Positions 1-9,187 of a stretch of 64,000 bases of DNA are shown here, piece by piece. The notes beneath the pieces are model-generated. The model searched no databases, had not been told where the DNA came from, and saw nothing but the letters and a program-made list of their open reading frames with translations. A program made the position numbers and the translations under genes. This stretch comes from Enterococcus devriesei. GTDB lineage: Bacteria; Bacillota; Bacilli; Lactobacillales; Enterococcaceae. The stretch is from positions 1-64,000 of the forward strand of contig NZ_JXKM01000001.1 of assembly GCF_001885905.1 (NCBI RefSeq). Reading direction: 5' to 3'. Positions within the stretch are counted from its first letter, which is position 1, and every line of letters begins with the position of its first letter.

Positions 1-372
1 TCACACGGGTGGTTTTGATTTGATTTTAATTCATTGTAGAAGGGGGGGCTATGTTCTCAAAGTGTTTAAAAATTATTTCGTATAAAAAAATCAAAGAAAA
101 AGAATACTATTTTGTTTAACAGTCGAAAAGAAATATGAGAACGAATAACGCTTTTGCTTGAATTTGCCTTTTAATATCACTATTTATTCAAATTTCAATA
201 ACTTAGCAATACTTTTTAAGTGAAAATGAGTAAAAAATAATATCTGCTATGCTGTCATTATTAATAGATGGTTCAAGAACTTATTCAGATAAAGCAGGTT
301 TTCATTATTTTTTAGTTTCTCAATCATTTACTACAATACTAAGTCAAATTGAATAGTGAGGAGGCTCATGTA
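1..372. other. AT-rich region upstream of the first pilus operon
   Basis: No gene is supported here. The stretch is very AT-rich. It holds the decamer ATGAGTAAAA at 226-235, which recurs at 5971-5980 in front of ebpB1, and an AATAAC core at 197-202. A strong Shine-Dalgarno sequence, AGGAGG at 359-364, lies 8 bases before the ATG at 373. It is most likely the control region of ebpA1; no clear -35/-10 pair can be chosen. Confidence 0.5.
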
Positions 373-3300
373 ATGCGTAAAACCAGTTTGTTGTTGTTTT
401 TAGTATTAGTTCTTTCATTCTTCACAGATGTAGCTCTGCCAACAATGAGTGCTCAAGCAACAACGCTAGAAAAAGAAATTATCAATGAAAAATTTTTGAC
501 TCTATCCTATACTTGTGAGTCTAAAAAAGGTTCCAATCGCTGGGAAATAAAAATCGACCGGCAAAGCGAAGAAAAGCTGATGAAGCAACGATTGAAGTTA
601 AAAATAGTAGATGAAAAAAATGAACCGATCGCCTATCCCACAAGTAAAAAAATGATCGAGCAGGATAGTTGGCTAATTGAAAAGGATTATTCTGGCGAGC
701 TGAAAACTCAGCTCTTATTTGAATTGCCTAAGTCAGTTAAAAAGCTGCAACTATTTCTACAGATCGACCAGAAAAGCTCGTTAGATACTGAAGCGAAGAT
801 TCAGGAAAACATTTTAGAAAATGAACAACCCTACCTTCTTACAGTTAATCTGAAAGACACAACAGAAGCTAATAGAGTCACTTCTGAAGATCTGAAAACT
901 CCGGTTACTGTCGAATCAAAAGAATTTGTCGGTCCTAAGCGGCTACCTCAGCCAGACGAATCTGTCCAACGTGGGAGAATTACACAAGAAAGTTCAATTT
1001 ATCGTTCTTTGTATGAGAACAAAGAAACACAATATACAACCGATGCGACAGGAACGTATCCGACAGTGGCTTGGCAGCCGGAAGGACAAACAAATGTCAT
1101 CAATCATCAAGGCGGATATGAAACACAAGCTGGTTGGGACAATCAAACGAGCTGGAACGTAGAACAAGACACCTATCAGAATTCCTATATAAAATATGGG
1201 GATGAGTCCGCCAATCCGAATATCCAATTACGAAAATATGCCCAACAAACCTCAAAACCAGATGAATTCAAGATTAAGTTGAACGTACGGGGAAATCGTC
1301 GGCAGAAACCGGGAATCGATATCCTTTTGTTATTAGATAATTCAGGATCGATGTCCCATTCAGTCAATAATACTGGAAAAAGTAAAAAGAAAAGTGCCTC
1401 TGATGCAATCGGAAGTTTGATTACAGAGCTCAAGAAAAAGCAGTCTGGTAGCAATATTCGGATTGGTGCGCATATTTTCAGTAGTTATGAAAAGAAGAAT
1501 ATCTATGATGGAGGCCAGTGGCCTGAGAATATGACAACCAAACAATTAACTAGTGATACCTCTGTTTGGGATCAAATCACATCAGATTATGACTCACTTC
1601 CGCCAGAGGGAGAAACTTTCACGCAGCGAGCTTTGATGGAAGCTGATAAAATATTTGGCTCAGGAGAGAGCGGCGAACGAGAAAAATTTTTATTTATTTT
1701 AACCGATGGATCGCCGAATTTAAGCTATTTGCCGGCCAATCCAGCAGAAGCCAAAAAGTCTAGTGATATCTATATTGATAATGTCTATATTAAAAATTGG
1801 AACGCTACTGATGTGGATGATAATTTTAAAAAGGGTGATAGCATTCGTGCGAGTGGATCGAAAACCAATTTTATCGGACCTTGGCAAATTCCTGGAACGA
1901 GCTATTATTTAAACAGCCACCTAACACCGGCTAATTCGACTGCATATGATTTGAAAAATAAAGGGATCGAGATTCATACGTTGGCTGTGGATATCAAGCC
2001 GATGGTATCAGGAAATTATAGCGATCATACTAAAGCAGAGCTGGCGAGAGGGTTAGCCAAGATGTCTAGCAAGAAGGCCGATGATTCATCTGATGAAAAT
2101 AGCAACTACTTTTTCTACCATGCTGATAATGTAGACGAGTTAGCTGCAGAGATGCAATCTTGGTATGAGACGATTACTTTGGCTGTAGAAAAAGGGAAAA
2201 TAAACGATCCTTTAGGAGAGATGGTTGAATTAGTCAAGGAGTCGCCACCCACGGTACGAGTGCTTGAAAACGGTGCTCCAGCGATTCCAGAGAAGCAGCG
2301 ACCAACTATTGCAGTGACAAATAATCATCGTGAAATCGAAGTGACCAATATCAATTTGACGGATAACCAAGAAATCGAAGTAGAATATACAGTCAGGTTA
2401 AAAACGACGGATAAATCATTTGTTTCTGGTCAGTGGTATCCAGCTAACAACACCACAACCTTGGCACCAACACCTGAGCGAACAACGGATCAGCTTGAGT
2501 TCGGTATCCCTTCAGTAAAATGGTCAAAAGCAGATTTTGTCATCCCGGTCAAAAAAATATGGGAAGATACTTTCGATGGAACAGCAGATTATTGGAAACT
2601 AAGACCAAGTGATCTTACTGTGGCCTTGCAAGAGCAGGTAAACGGTAAATGGCAAACCATTGAAGAAAAAGTATTAAATGAAGCGAATGGTTGGACCAAA
2701 AAATTTTCAGCAGTTGCAGGTGGACCGGATAATCATTACCGTGTGATTGAACCAAACCATACGGCTGGCTACAAAGCACCTAAAATTAATCAAATGGACT
2801 TCACTTCCGAGACAATCGCGAAGGACGGCATCGAAATCACCAATACGCTGCTGCGAAGCAATCACTCCTTCTGGAAATTCAAAGAGGATGGTCAGACTGT
2901 ATTTGTCGCCGATCTACCGAAATTCCAAGTGAAACGCAAGGATGGCACGATTTTGGCAACGGATCTTACGCCGGATAAATTTGGAAAGGTTGTGATCAAT
3001 GATTTCGCCATTGGTGATTACGTTGTGGAGGAGACCTATGTCCCAGTGGGATTTCTGCCGATAGCGGATTTTGAGATCAGCGTCAGGGAAAAGGATTCTT
3101 TAGATGCGCTGGTCTTTAAGGTAAATGATAGCAGCGAGGATTTCCATGCATTGAATACGTTAAAGGATTTTACGCTGAGAGTCGAAAAAGTAGGACCAGA
3201 CGGTAAGCAGCTTTCGGGTGCGACTTTTCGCTTAATAGGTTCTGAATATGACGTGACTAAAAAGGATGGACCGATATTTGACTTTTCTGCTCTTCGTCCG

Positions 3301-3618
3301 GGTGTATATACCTTGACTGAGGTAGAGAATCCAGAAGGTTACGAAAGAATCGAAGAGCCTATCCAATTTCGAATCACGGTTAGTGGTCTAGTTGAGATCT
3401 CGCCTCACGCTCACGTTGCTGGCTCCGGTGGAATCAGCAAAGCGGGTAACACCATTGAACTGACGGTTACGAATAAGAAGATACAAACAGGAACTCTGCC
3501 ATATACCGGTGAAGGAGGAGTTCGAAAGTTTTTCTTAACCGCTGGTGTTATGATGCTTCTAGGAATGATTTTGAGTCTTGTTTATCTATACGTAAATAGA
3601 AGACAGCCACATAATTAA
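373..3618 (+). CDS. ebpA: EbpA-type pilus tip adhesin (VWA domain, LPYTG), copy 1
   Basis: A 1081-residue sortase-anchored surface protein, by family the tip subunit of an Ebp-type pilus that contacts host surfaces. A signal peptide covers about residues 1-29. A von Willebrand factor A domain spans about 315-620, with the metal-site residues Asp322, Ser324 and Ser326 (DNSGSMS) and the later TDG at 444-446. Cna_B-type beta domains follow (one starts near IPVKKIWED, the last near residue 940), then LPYTG at 1042-1046, a membrane segment and the charged tail NRRQ. The start at 373 is chosen because AGGAGG ends 8 bases upstream; the frame opens at a TTG at 349 without such a site. ebpR1 and the minor and major pilin genes follow, but with large gaps, so this gene is probably its own transcript, ending at the hairpin at 3652-3688. 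Confidence 0.88.
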   Translation: MRKTSLLLFLVLVLSFFTDVALPTMSAQATTLEKEIINEKFLTLSYTCESKKGSNRWEIKIDRQSEEKLMKQRLKLKIVDEKNEPIAYPTSKKMIEQDSWLIEKDYSGELKTQLLFELPKSVKKLQLFLQIDQKSSLDTEAKIQENILENEQPYLLTVNLKDTTEANRVTSEDLKTPVTVESKEFVGPKRLPQPDESVQRGRITQESSIYRSLYENKETQYTTDATGTYPTVAWQPEGQTNVINHQGGYETQAGWDNQTSWNVEQDTYQNSYIKYGDESANPNIQLRKYAQQTSKPDEFKIKLNVRGNRRQKPGIDILLLLDNSGSMSHSVNNTGKSKKKSASDAIGSLITELKKKQSGSNIRIGAHIFSSYEKKNIYDGGQWPENMTTKQLTSDTSVWDQITSDYDSLPPEGETFTQRALMEADKIFGSGESGEREKFLFILTDGSPNLSYLPANPAEAKKSSDIYIDNVYIKNWNATDVDDNFKKGDSIRASGSKTNFIGPWQIPGTSYYLNSHLTPANSTAYDLKNKGIEIHTLAVDIKPMVSGNYSDHTKAELARGLAKMSSKKADDSSDENSNYFFYHADNVDELAAEMQSWYETITLAVEKGKINDPLGEMVELVKESPPTVRVLENGAPAIPEKQRPTIAVTNNHREIEVTNINLTDNQEIEVEYTVRLKTTDKSFVSGQWYPANNTTTLAPTPERTTDQLEFGIPSVKWSKADFVIPVKKIWEDTFDGTADYWKLRPSDLTVALQEQVNGKWQTIEEKVLNEANGWTKKFSAVAGGPDNHYRVIEPNHTAGYKAPKINQMDFTSETIAKDGIEITNTLLRSNHSFWKFKEDGQTVFVADLPKFQVKRKDGTILATDLTPDKFGKVVINDFAIGDYVVEETYVPVGFLPIADFEISVREKDSLDALVFKVNDSSEDFHALNTLKDFTLRVEKVGPDGKQLSGATFRLIGSEYDVTKKDGPIFDFSALRPGVYTLTEVENPEGYERIEEPIQFRITVSGLVEISPHAHVAGSGGISKAGNTIELTVTNKKIQTGTLPYTGEGGVRKFFLTAGVMMLLGMILSLVYLYVNRRQPHN

Positions 3619-3651
3619 AAAGAACAAGTCAAAAAATAATATGAGAATTTG

Positions 3652-3688
3652 AAAAGAGCGAAGAGTGAAAACTTTTGGCTCTTTTTGT
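3652..3688 (+). terminator. Terminator after ebpA1
   Basis: AAAAGAGC at 3652-3659 pairs with GCTCTTTT at 3678-3685, with further pairing inside, and leads into a T-run. It lies 34 bases after the ebpA1 stop codon. Confidence 0.75.
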
Positions 3689-4314
3689 TTGTAAAAACCA
3701 AATGATTTATTCAGCTTTTCCAAAATGAATATTAATAATGTTTACACGCTATAAAAAAAACGAATTGAATAACCTTATATTAGCTTAAGATGCACTGATA
3801 TTAATATTTTTATGTGAATTTAAATAACCTAAAATAAAAGAATTGTAAAAAAACAAATAAAAATCAGTTTCGATATCATATACATATAGAAGAAAAATAG
3901 TAAAAATAAAGGGTTAAAGTTTTTCTAAGCCTATTATTAGATTTCATTTTTATTATATTTTATTCATTGTTTTTCGACCGCATAATCTTTAATAAAAAAC
4001 GATAAAAATGAAAACGCGATTTAATGATAAATGATTAAAAACCATTTATATTAATGAAATAAAAAAACAGAGAGGTGAAGGATACGACGGGAATAATTAA
4101 GCAGCGATGTTTTTCTTTCATTTGAGGATTGTTTTTTGAATCGCCCTTTATAAAGAAATAGACAGCTAGGCAGCTGTCACTGTATTAAGTGTTTTTGAGA
4201 GGGAAACCTTAATACAGGTGGTTTGTTGGGAGCTTTATCAAGGGAGATTTTGTCTATTGGCATAGAAATTTTCGCGTCGTTTGACAGAAGGAGTCAAAAA
4301 AAGGGGATGATGAA
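3689..4314. promoter_or_regulatory. AT-rich control region of ebpR1 with repeated GAATT-N-AATAAC motif
   Basis: No gene is supported in these 626 bases. The region is A/T-rich and carries two related sequences, GAATTGAATAACC at 3762-3774 and GAATTTAAATAACC at 3816-3829. A third copy, GAATTAAATAACGG, lies upstream of the second regulator at 17381-17394, and weaker versions lie before ebpB1 and ebpA2. Long AT-rich upstream regions suit Mga/AtxA-type regulators, which tend to recognise shape more than sequence. Autoregulation is inferred, not shown. Confidence 0.4.
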
Positions 4315-5808
4315 ATGGATTTTAGAGAGGTTTTGGGGACGAGCAGTTTGCGGCGTTTACGTTTTGTTGAACTACTTTATGCTAGTCAAGTTGGACTGCC
4401 AAGCGATCAACTATTAGAGGAGCTAGAGTGTTCATTGCCGATCTTATTGAAAGACGTCAAGTTGATCAACGATGAGCAGGATGCTTTCCATATTGAGAAA
4501 TTTAAAGGGCTTTATCAAATTCAAGTCAAACCGCATGTTAGCATCAATCGTTTATACGCTGAGGTACTTCAGCAATCGCCTGAGTTTCAAATCATTGAAG
4601 AACTACTTTATGAAAAATGCTCTAGTATCAGTGATTTGGCAGAAAAGCTTTATTTGAGCGCGTCTAATACACAGCGCTATTTAAAGAAAATTGAAAATGC
4701 CTTAAAAAAAGTCGGAATCAAATTAGATTATCGTCCGTTGCGGATTGAAGGCAAGGAAAGCGTGGTTCGTCATTTTTACTATCGCTACTTTATTGAAAAG
4801 TCTGACAGCTTAGAGACGCTATTTGACGAGCTGAAAGAATACCAAGTAAGGGCCATTTCCGATTTGGTGGATCAATTCATTCAAGTTAATCATTTGGAAA
4901 ATCGTCATATTTTTAGAAAGCGGGTGAGTTACAATATTTTTATCAGCCTATGGCGAATTAAAAATGGACGTTTTTATCCGCAAAATGAATTGATTAGTCC
5001 ACTAAGTATGCCGGACAAAGAAACATTGGATTCCTTTGAACGGATGGCGCTAGAAGTTTTCCGGGTACGTCTAACAAACGAACAAGTTAAGGATTGTTTA
5101 TGGTTATCTTACGCAGATATGTTGGTCTTTAGTGAGGATCAATGGAAATCAGCGATGAAACAAAGTCGTACTTATCGGGATCTTTATCAGAAGCATTATG
5201 AGCTAGTAGAAGAATTCAATCGATTGATCGGTCGATCGCTTAGTGAAGATGAGAAAAGTGAATTAACGATTGTCTTAGTTAACGATCAGCGGATGTACTC
5301 GCCGAAAGGGCGCTTCATCGATATCTTGTATCGCCAACGGAGCATTTTTCTTGAAAAAATGATGGAGACTCACTACCAAGCGGTTAAGAAGGTCTTGCAG
5401 ATTGCGGAGCGTTTTGTGAAGCGGTACCGTATTTATCAAGAGAATGATTTTGTTTGGAATTACGCCTATCTTTTAATCACAATGGTTCCGCAAAGCTTGA
5501 ATTTATTGGCTAGCAATGACAAACCGTTGAAGCTTTTACTGCTGTCGGAATTGTCACCGACCGAGGAAGTTTTTTTAGCGGAACAGATTGAAGAACGAAT
5601 TTACGGAAATTTTGAAGTTAATTTTGTGGAAGAGCGATCACGGGATGCTCATATTGACCAATACAATTTGGAAAAATACGATGCCTTGATTACTTCAAGC
5701 AGTGTTGAGGAAGTTCCATACGATTACCCCACCGTGATTATCGACCCCTTCTTAACCAACCAAAATATTGTTCAGCTACAGCAGCTGATTAGTGATCTGG
5801 CTGGCTGA
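4315..5808 (+). CDS. ebpR: Mga/AtxA-family regulator, EbpR-like, copy 1
   Basis: A 497-residue transcription regulator of the Mga/AtxA type, by its position the activator of the surrounding pilus genes, like EbpR in Enterococcus faecalis. The N-terminal ~110 residues form paired helix-turn-helix regions (one around ISDLAEKLYLSASNTQRYLKK). The middle resembles the PRD-like Mga domain, and the C-terminus resembles an EIIB fold (LKLLLLSELSPTEE followed by DALITSSSVEEVP). It has exactly the same length as the regulator at 17778-19271 and is closely similar to it throughout. It lies between the tip gene and the minor pilin gene, all on the same strand. The start was chosen for the AGGGG-type ribosome site just upstream and because it matches the start of the paralogue (MDFR). 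Which promoters each paralogue controls cannot be read from the sequence. Confidence 0.82.
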   Translation: MDFREVLGTSSLRRLRFVELLYASQVGLPSDQLLEELECSLPILLKDVKLINDEQDAFHIEKFKGLYQIQVKPHVSINRLYAEVLQQSPEFQIIEELLYEKCSSISDLAEKLYLSASNTQRYLKKIENALKKVGIKLDYRPLRIEGKESVVRHFYYRYFIEKSDSLETLFDELKEYQVRAISDLVDQFIQVNHLENRHIFRKRVSYNIFISLWRIKNGRFYPQNELISPLSMPDKETLDSFERMALEVFRVRLTNEQVKDCLWLSYADMLVFSEDQWKSAMKQSRTYRDLYQKHYELVEEFNRLIGRSLSEDEKSELTIVLVNDQRMYSPKGRFIDILYRQRSIFLEKMMETHYQAVKKVLQIAERFVKRYRIYQENDFVWNYAYLLITMVPQSLNLLASNDKPLKLLLLSELSPTEEVFLAEQIEERIYGNFEVNFVEERSRDAHIDQYNLEKYDALITSSSVEEVPYDYPTVIIDPFLTNQNIVQLQQLISDLAG

Positions 5809-5834
5809 TGGACTGAAACGAAATTTAAATGAAT

Positions 5835-5862
5835 TGCCCCCAGTTTAGCTGAGGGCTTTTTT
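5835..5862 (+). terminator. Terminator after ebpR1
   Basis: A GCCCCCAG / CTGAGGGC stem with a short AT loop, followed by seven T residues, starts 26 bases after the stop codon. It separates ebpR1 from the ebpB1-ebpC1 pair. Confidence 0.8.
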
Positions 5863-6353
5863 ATTGTTGAGGAAGAATGCTAAAGACCTTTAACGAAAGT
5901 AGAAATACCCAAAACGCTTTTTTTAATGCAAGCGAATAATTTTTTATAATTTGAAAATAAAATAAAGTAAATGAGTAAAATAACTTTATATTGGAATATA
6001 AGCTCAAAATAATGCTTAAAACAGAAAGTATAATAACGCAAATAAAGGATTTTTCGAAAAAACATAGAAAAATAATATCAGTTAAGATGATGTTGAAGTT
6101 AACTATCATCAATTAAAAATCAAGGGAGTGATTTGCTAGAAAATCGTATTTGTTTAGTAATTCATTTAAGATTTATTTATTTTTGGTTCTGAGTATTTTT
6201 GAAGGCTTGGTAAGTCGAATAGACAGGTTGCACTTTTTTCCTTTTGCTTTGCTGCAAAACTTTTTTGTGATAGCAGATAGTGTGTTGGGTTTTGTCTATT
6301 AAGAATACTTTTGACTAAGAATCAGATGATCTTAGTGTAAGGAGGCCTAAAAA
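5863..6353. promoter_or_regulatory. Control region of ebpB1-ebpC1
   Basis: No gene is supported in about 490 AT-rich bases; short minus-strand frames here have no ribosome site and odd composition. It holds ATGAGTAAAA at 5971-5980, running into AATAAC, a sequence shared with the region before ebpA1. An inverted repeat, ACTAAGA at 6314-6320 with TCTTAGT at 6330-6336, sits just before the AAGGAGG of ebpB1 and could fold in the mRNA. No firm promoter can be picked. Confidence 0.4.
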
Positions 6354-7046
6354 ATGAAAAAGCAGCTTTTTTTTATTTTAAGTCTGCTTCTAGTGATTAG
6401 TTTTTTTGGAACTAAGGCATCGGCGGCGGAGAAGCAAGTCGAGGTCTGGCTGCATACTTGGGAAGAAAATGGAAAAGTCGAGGGGACGGATCAACTGATG
6501 TTTGAAGTCTATGATTTAACGGATTGGCGGACGCGACGACCCGAGGATGCGAAAAAGGCGAAGGAATATTTGTTAAATACCTATGCAACAAAGGAAAAAA
6601 TGGCGGCTTTTGTCAAACACGAACAGCTGACGAAGGTCAATACCGAGGCGCTGATCGTGGATGGCAGTGGGAATCTTTCCTTCGAGCTACCGCGCTATCG
6701 TGAAGGCAAAGATGCAGCTTATTTGATTTTAGCTAGTGGAGAGACTGGAGAGCATCATTTGCTGCCGATCATTCTCTATTTGCCGCAAAAACATCCAGAG
6801 ACGCAAGAAGAGGCGGAGCGCTTATTAATTTATGGAAAATACCAAGTTGATTCGCTCACACAGCCGCAAGACTCTTCTAATAAGGGGGAGAATTCTAACC
6901 CACAAAAAAGTTCGGCGGATTCACCGGTTCTTAATGGAGCGGCTTTTCCAGCAACAAATGATCTCATTCGTGATTATACAATCATCGGTCTGCTACTAAT
7001 GGTGATTGGCTTAATTGGTTTCAAACTAAATAAAAAAAGGAATTAG
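6354..7046 (+). CDS. ebpB: EbpB-type minor (base) pilin with FPATN sorting motif, copy 1
   Basis: A 230-residue secreted protein. It has a signal peptide (about residues 1-25, cut after SAA), a single beta-type body of about 145 residues, a short Ser/Pro/Asn-rich linker, and a C-terminal sorting signal: FPATN, a hydrophobic helix and the tail KLNKKRN. By position and size it matches the EbpB minor pilin, which in this family is the base subunit that ends the fibre and is attached to peptidoglycan by the housekeeping sortase. The sorting motif is unusual, with Phe for Leu at position 1 and Asn for Gly at position 5; its paralogue at 13063 has FPSTN, so the change is conserved and not a random error. 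AAGGAGG lies just upstream. ebpC1 follows after 11 bases, in the same operon. Confidence 0.78.
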   Translation: MKKQLFFILSLLLVISFFGTKASAAEKQVEVWLHTWEENGKVEGTDQLMFEVYDLTDWRTRRPEDAKKAKEYLLNTYATKEKMAAFVKHEQLTKVNTEALIVDGSGNLSFELPRYREGKDAAYLILASGETGEHHLLPIILYLPQKHPETQEEAERLLIYGKYQVDSLTQPQDSSNKGENSNPQKSSADSPVLNGAAFPATNDLIRDYTIIGLLLMVIGLIGFKLNKKRN

Positions 7047-7057
7047 GGGGAAGAATT

Positions 7058-8713
7058 ATGAAAAAGAGAGGGAAATTAGTGAAGATATTGGCGGCATTCC
7101 TTTGTGTATTGCCAATAATGTTTGGAGTGTTCGGAATTTCCGAAGCTGCTTCGGCTGCCGGTGCGACAGTCGATGTCACCTTACACAAAAAGAAAATGGA
7201 TGAATTTCCAACTAAAGAAATTCAAAATACCGGGGAAGAAATGTCTGAGTTTGATCAGTACAAAGCCTTACCAGGGGTAGAATTTACAGCATGGGACATT
7301 ACAACAGATTTCTATAAAAAATTGGATGTTGAGTTAGCTAAACTACCAGAAAATCATTCAGATGCTGAATACGATGCGGCTGTAAAGAAGGTCAAACAGG
7401 AATTCAAATTAGCTGACGCCAACAATGCCATATCAAAAGGCACCAAAACCACAGATAAGGATGGTCTTGCCACATTTGAGGACCTAGAAGAGCGAGATGC
7501 TGGCGGGATTTATAAGGTCTATTTATTTGATGAAACGGAAAAAGAGGGTGTGACGGCCGGTGCTTACCCGCTATTTTTGATCTTACCTGCATTGAAAGAA
7601 GACGGAACTCCGATCAAGGATATTCATCTTTATCCTAAAAATAAAGTGAAGCCTGAGGATATCGATAAAGAGATCGTTGACGAGAATGGCAAACCGATCA
7701 CAGCCCCAACAGAAGGCAGATACGATTATGAAGTAGGAAAGGAAATCTATTATCGAGCGACTTTCACCATTCCAAGTCAAATCGGAGATGAACTGATCGG
7801 AGAAGATGGCAGCAAGCAGACACGTTACAGCAAATTGAATTTTACCGATGCAGTGGATAAAACCGGTGTTAAATTTGAAAGTATCAGTAAAATTACCGCA
7901 GATGATCAGGAGATTGATCTGACGGAGTTCCAAAAACATGGAACGATCAGCTTGAAAAATACCGAGTCAAATTACGACAAAGATCAATTCGCAGGGTTTG
8001 AGATCGTGATGAACTTGAATAATGCGACGAATAAAAATGATGATCCAAACTACCAAATATCACGTGCGACGGCCGATTACTTGAAAAACTATGCTGGTCA
8101 AAAACTAGCTATCTACTATGCGGTCTCTTTGACGGATGACACGCCAGTTGATGAATCAGTAGAAAATAGCTTTACCGTTGATTTGAACCATGACAACAGT
8201 CAAGAAGATGAGGTACAAACAGTCGTTGACCCGCCGGTAGTGACTACTGGTGGAAGAAAATTCATCAAGGTAGATTCCAAAGAGCTGGATCAAGGGTTAG
8301 CCGGTGCTGAATTCGTTGTTATCAAAACAGAGGGTTCAGAGGAATATTTCTTGAAAATTGAAGCCAAAACACGGACTTGGGTGAAAGTGGTGGGTGATGA
8401 TTACACCGATGCGAAGATCTTTACTTCTAAGGATGATGGAACATTCGAAGTGACGGGGCTAACCTATGGCGATTATTCGCTGCGAGAGATCACCGCTCCT
8501 AATGGCTACAGTAAATTGGAAGATGATTTTGATTTTACAATCTCAAAGGATTCTTATACCGATGAAGCAGCTCAATTAAAAATTGCCAACGTTACTAAAG
8601 GTGGCTTCTTGCCATCAACTGGTGGAACAGGGATCATCGCCTTCTTGATTATAGGCATGGGCTTGATGACGTACGCATATATCCGTTATCGCAAGCTGAA
8701 TCAGGACGTCTAA
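7058..8713 (+). CDS. ebpC: EbpC-type major pilin (LPSTG), copy 1
   Basis: A 551-residue pilus shaft subunit. It has a signal peptide of about 34 residues ending near SAAGA. The pilin motif is Tyr192-Pro193-Lys194-Asn, whose lysine is the expected acceptor in sortase C polymerisation. An E-box-like segment (LREITAPNGY) supplies the glutamate needed for isopeptide bonds in the last Cna_B domain. LPSTG at 518-522 is followed by a hydrophobic helix and the tail YRKLNQDV. Isopeptide-forming domains in the middle are suggested by repeated FTDA/FTVD-type strands. It lies 11 bases after ebpB1 behind a GGGGGA ribosome site. In E. faecalis a sortase C gene follows ebpC; here a terminator and a second tip gene follow. 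Confidence 0.88.
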   Translation: MKKRGKLVKILAAFLCVLPIMFGVFGISEAASAAGATVDVTLHKKKMDEFPTKEIQNTGEEMSEFDQYKALPGVEFTAWDITTDFYKKLDVELAKLPENHSDAEYDAAVKKVKQEFKLADANNAISKGTKTTDKDGLATFEDLEERDAGGIYKVYLFDETEKEGVTAGAYPLFLILPALKEDGTPIKDIHLYPKNKVKPEDIDKEIVDENGKPITAPTEGRYDYEVGKEIYYRATFTIPSQIGDELIGEDGSKQTRYSKLNFTDAVDKTGVKFESISKITADDQEIDLTEFQKHGTISLKNTESNYDKDQFAGFEIVMNLNNATNKNDDPNYQISRATADYLKNYAGQKLAIYYAVSLTDDTPVDESVENSFTVDLNHDNSQEDEVQTVVDPPVVTTGGRKFIKVDSKELDQGLAGAEFVVIKTEGSEEYFLKIEAKTRTWVKVVGDDYTDAKIFTSKDDGTFEVTGLTYGDYSLREITAPNGYSKLEDDFDFTISKDSYTDEAAQLKIANVTKGGFLPSTGGTGIIAFLIIGMGLMTYAYIRYRKLNQDV

Positions 8714-8740
8714 GTTATGCGCTAATTAAATAAACCGATA

Positions 8741-8777
8741 GAAAGACAAAGAGTCGAATGGCTCTTTGTCTTTTTTA
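8741..8777 (+). terminator. Terminator after ebpC1
   Basis: AAAGACAAAGAG pairs with CTCTTTGTCTTT around a loop of about 9 bases, followed by a T-run. It ends the ebpB1-ebpC1 transcript. Confidence 0.88.
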
Positions 8778-9187
8778 TTTCGCATTTTTTCGCGGCTATT
8801 TATAGGAGTGGAAGAAAGAAAAATAGACAATAATAAATTGGTTTCACTACTATCAAGGCGCTGGGTGCCTTATTTATTCACTAATTGTATTGGCAGAATT
8901 TCCAAAAAAGAGTATTTTTCAAAGTTTCTTAGCAGATTTGTGACGGAAAATTCAAATGACAAATTTTTTTTGCGACATTCAAACTTTATTATTCTTTATC
9001 AAAAATAAAGTATCTGAGTTCAATAACGCTTGTGATGATTTTTTCAGCTAAATAAACGAAAAAGATTATATTTAAATAACGAAAAAACGATTAAAATCAC
9101 TGTAAGCGTAATAAAATTACATAAGATATCATATTGGTACGTGGAAGGACAGTGGGTGAAAAAAGAGCGAAGGGAGGAATGTATGGA
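8778..9187. promoter_or_regulatory. AT-rich control region of the second pilus operon
   Basis: No gene is supported in these 410 bases. A frame covering most of it has no ribosome site and no recognisable composition. The motif TATATTTAAATAACG at 9067-9081 resembles the GAATT-N-AATAAC motifs before both regulator genes. GGGAGG at 9172-9177 is the ribosome site that fixes the ebpA2 start at 9188 (10 bases), rather than the ATG at 9179 (1 base). Confidence 0.4.

Noticed and set aside
4223-4417. 64-codon frame overlapping the start of ebpR1
   Set aside because: It overlaps a well-supported 497-residue gene in another frame.
5861-6112. Minus-strand frames of 61-83 codons after ebpR1
   Set aside because: They have no ribosome site, run into the terminator and have Phe/Ile/Leu-rich composition caused by A-tracts on the other strand.
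8766-9008. 80-codon plus-strand frame between the two pilus sets
   Set aside because: No ribosome site, begins inside the ebpC1 terminator, AT-driven composition and no recognisable family.
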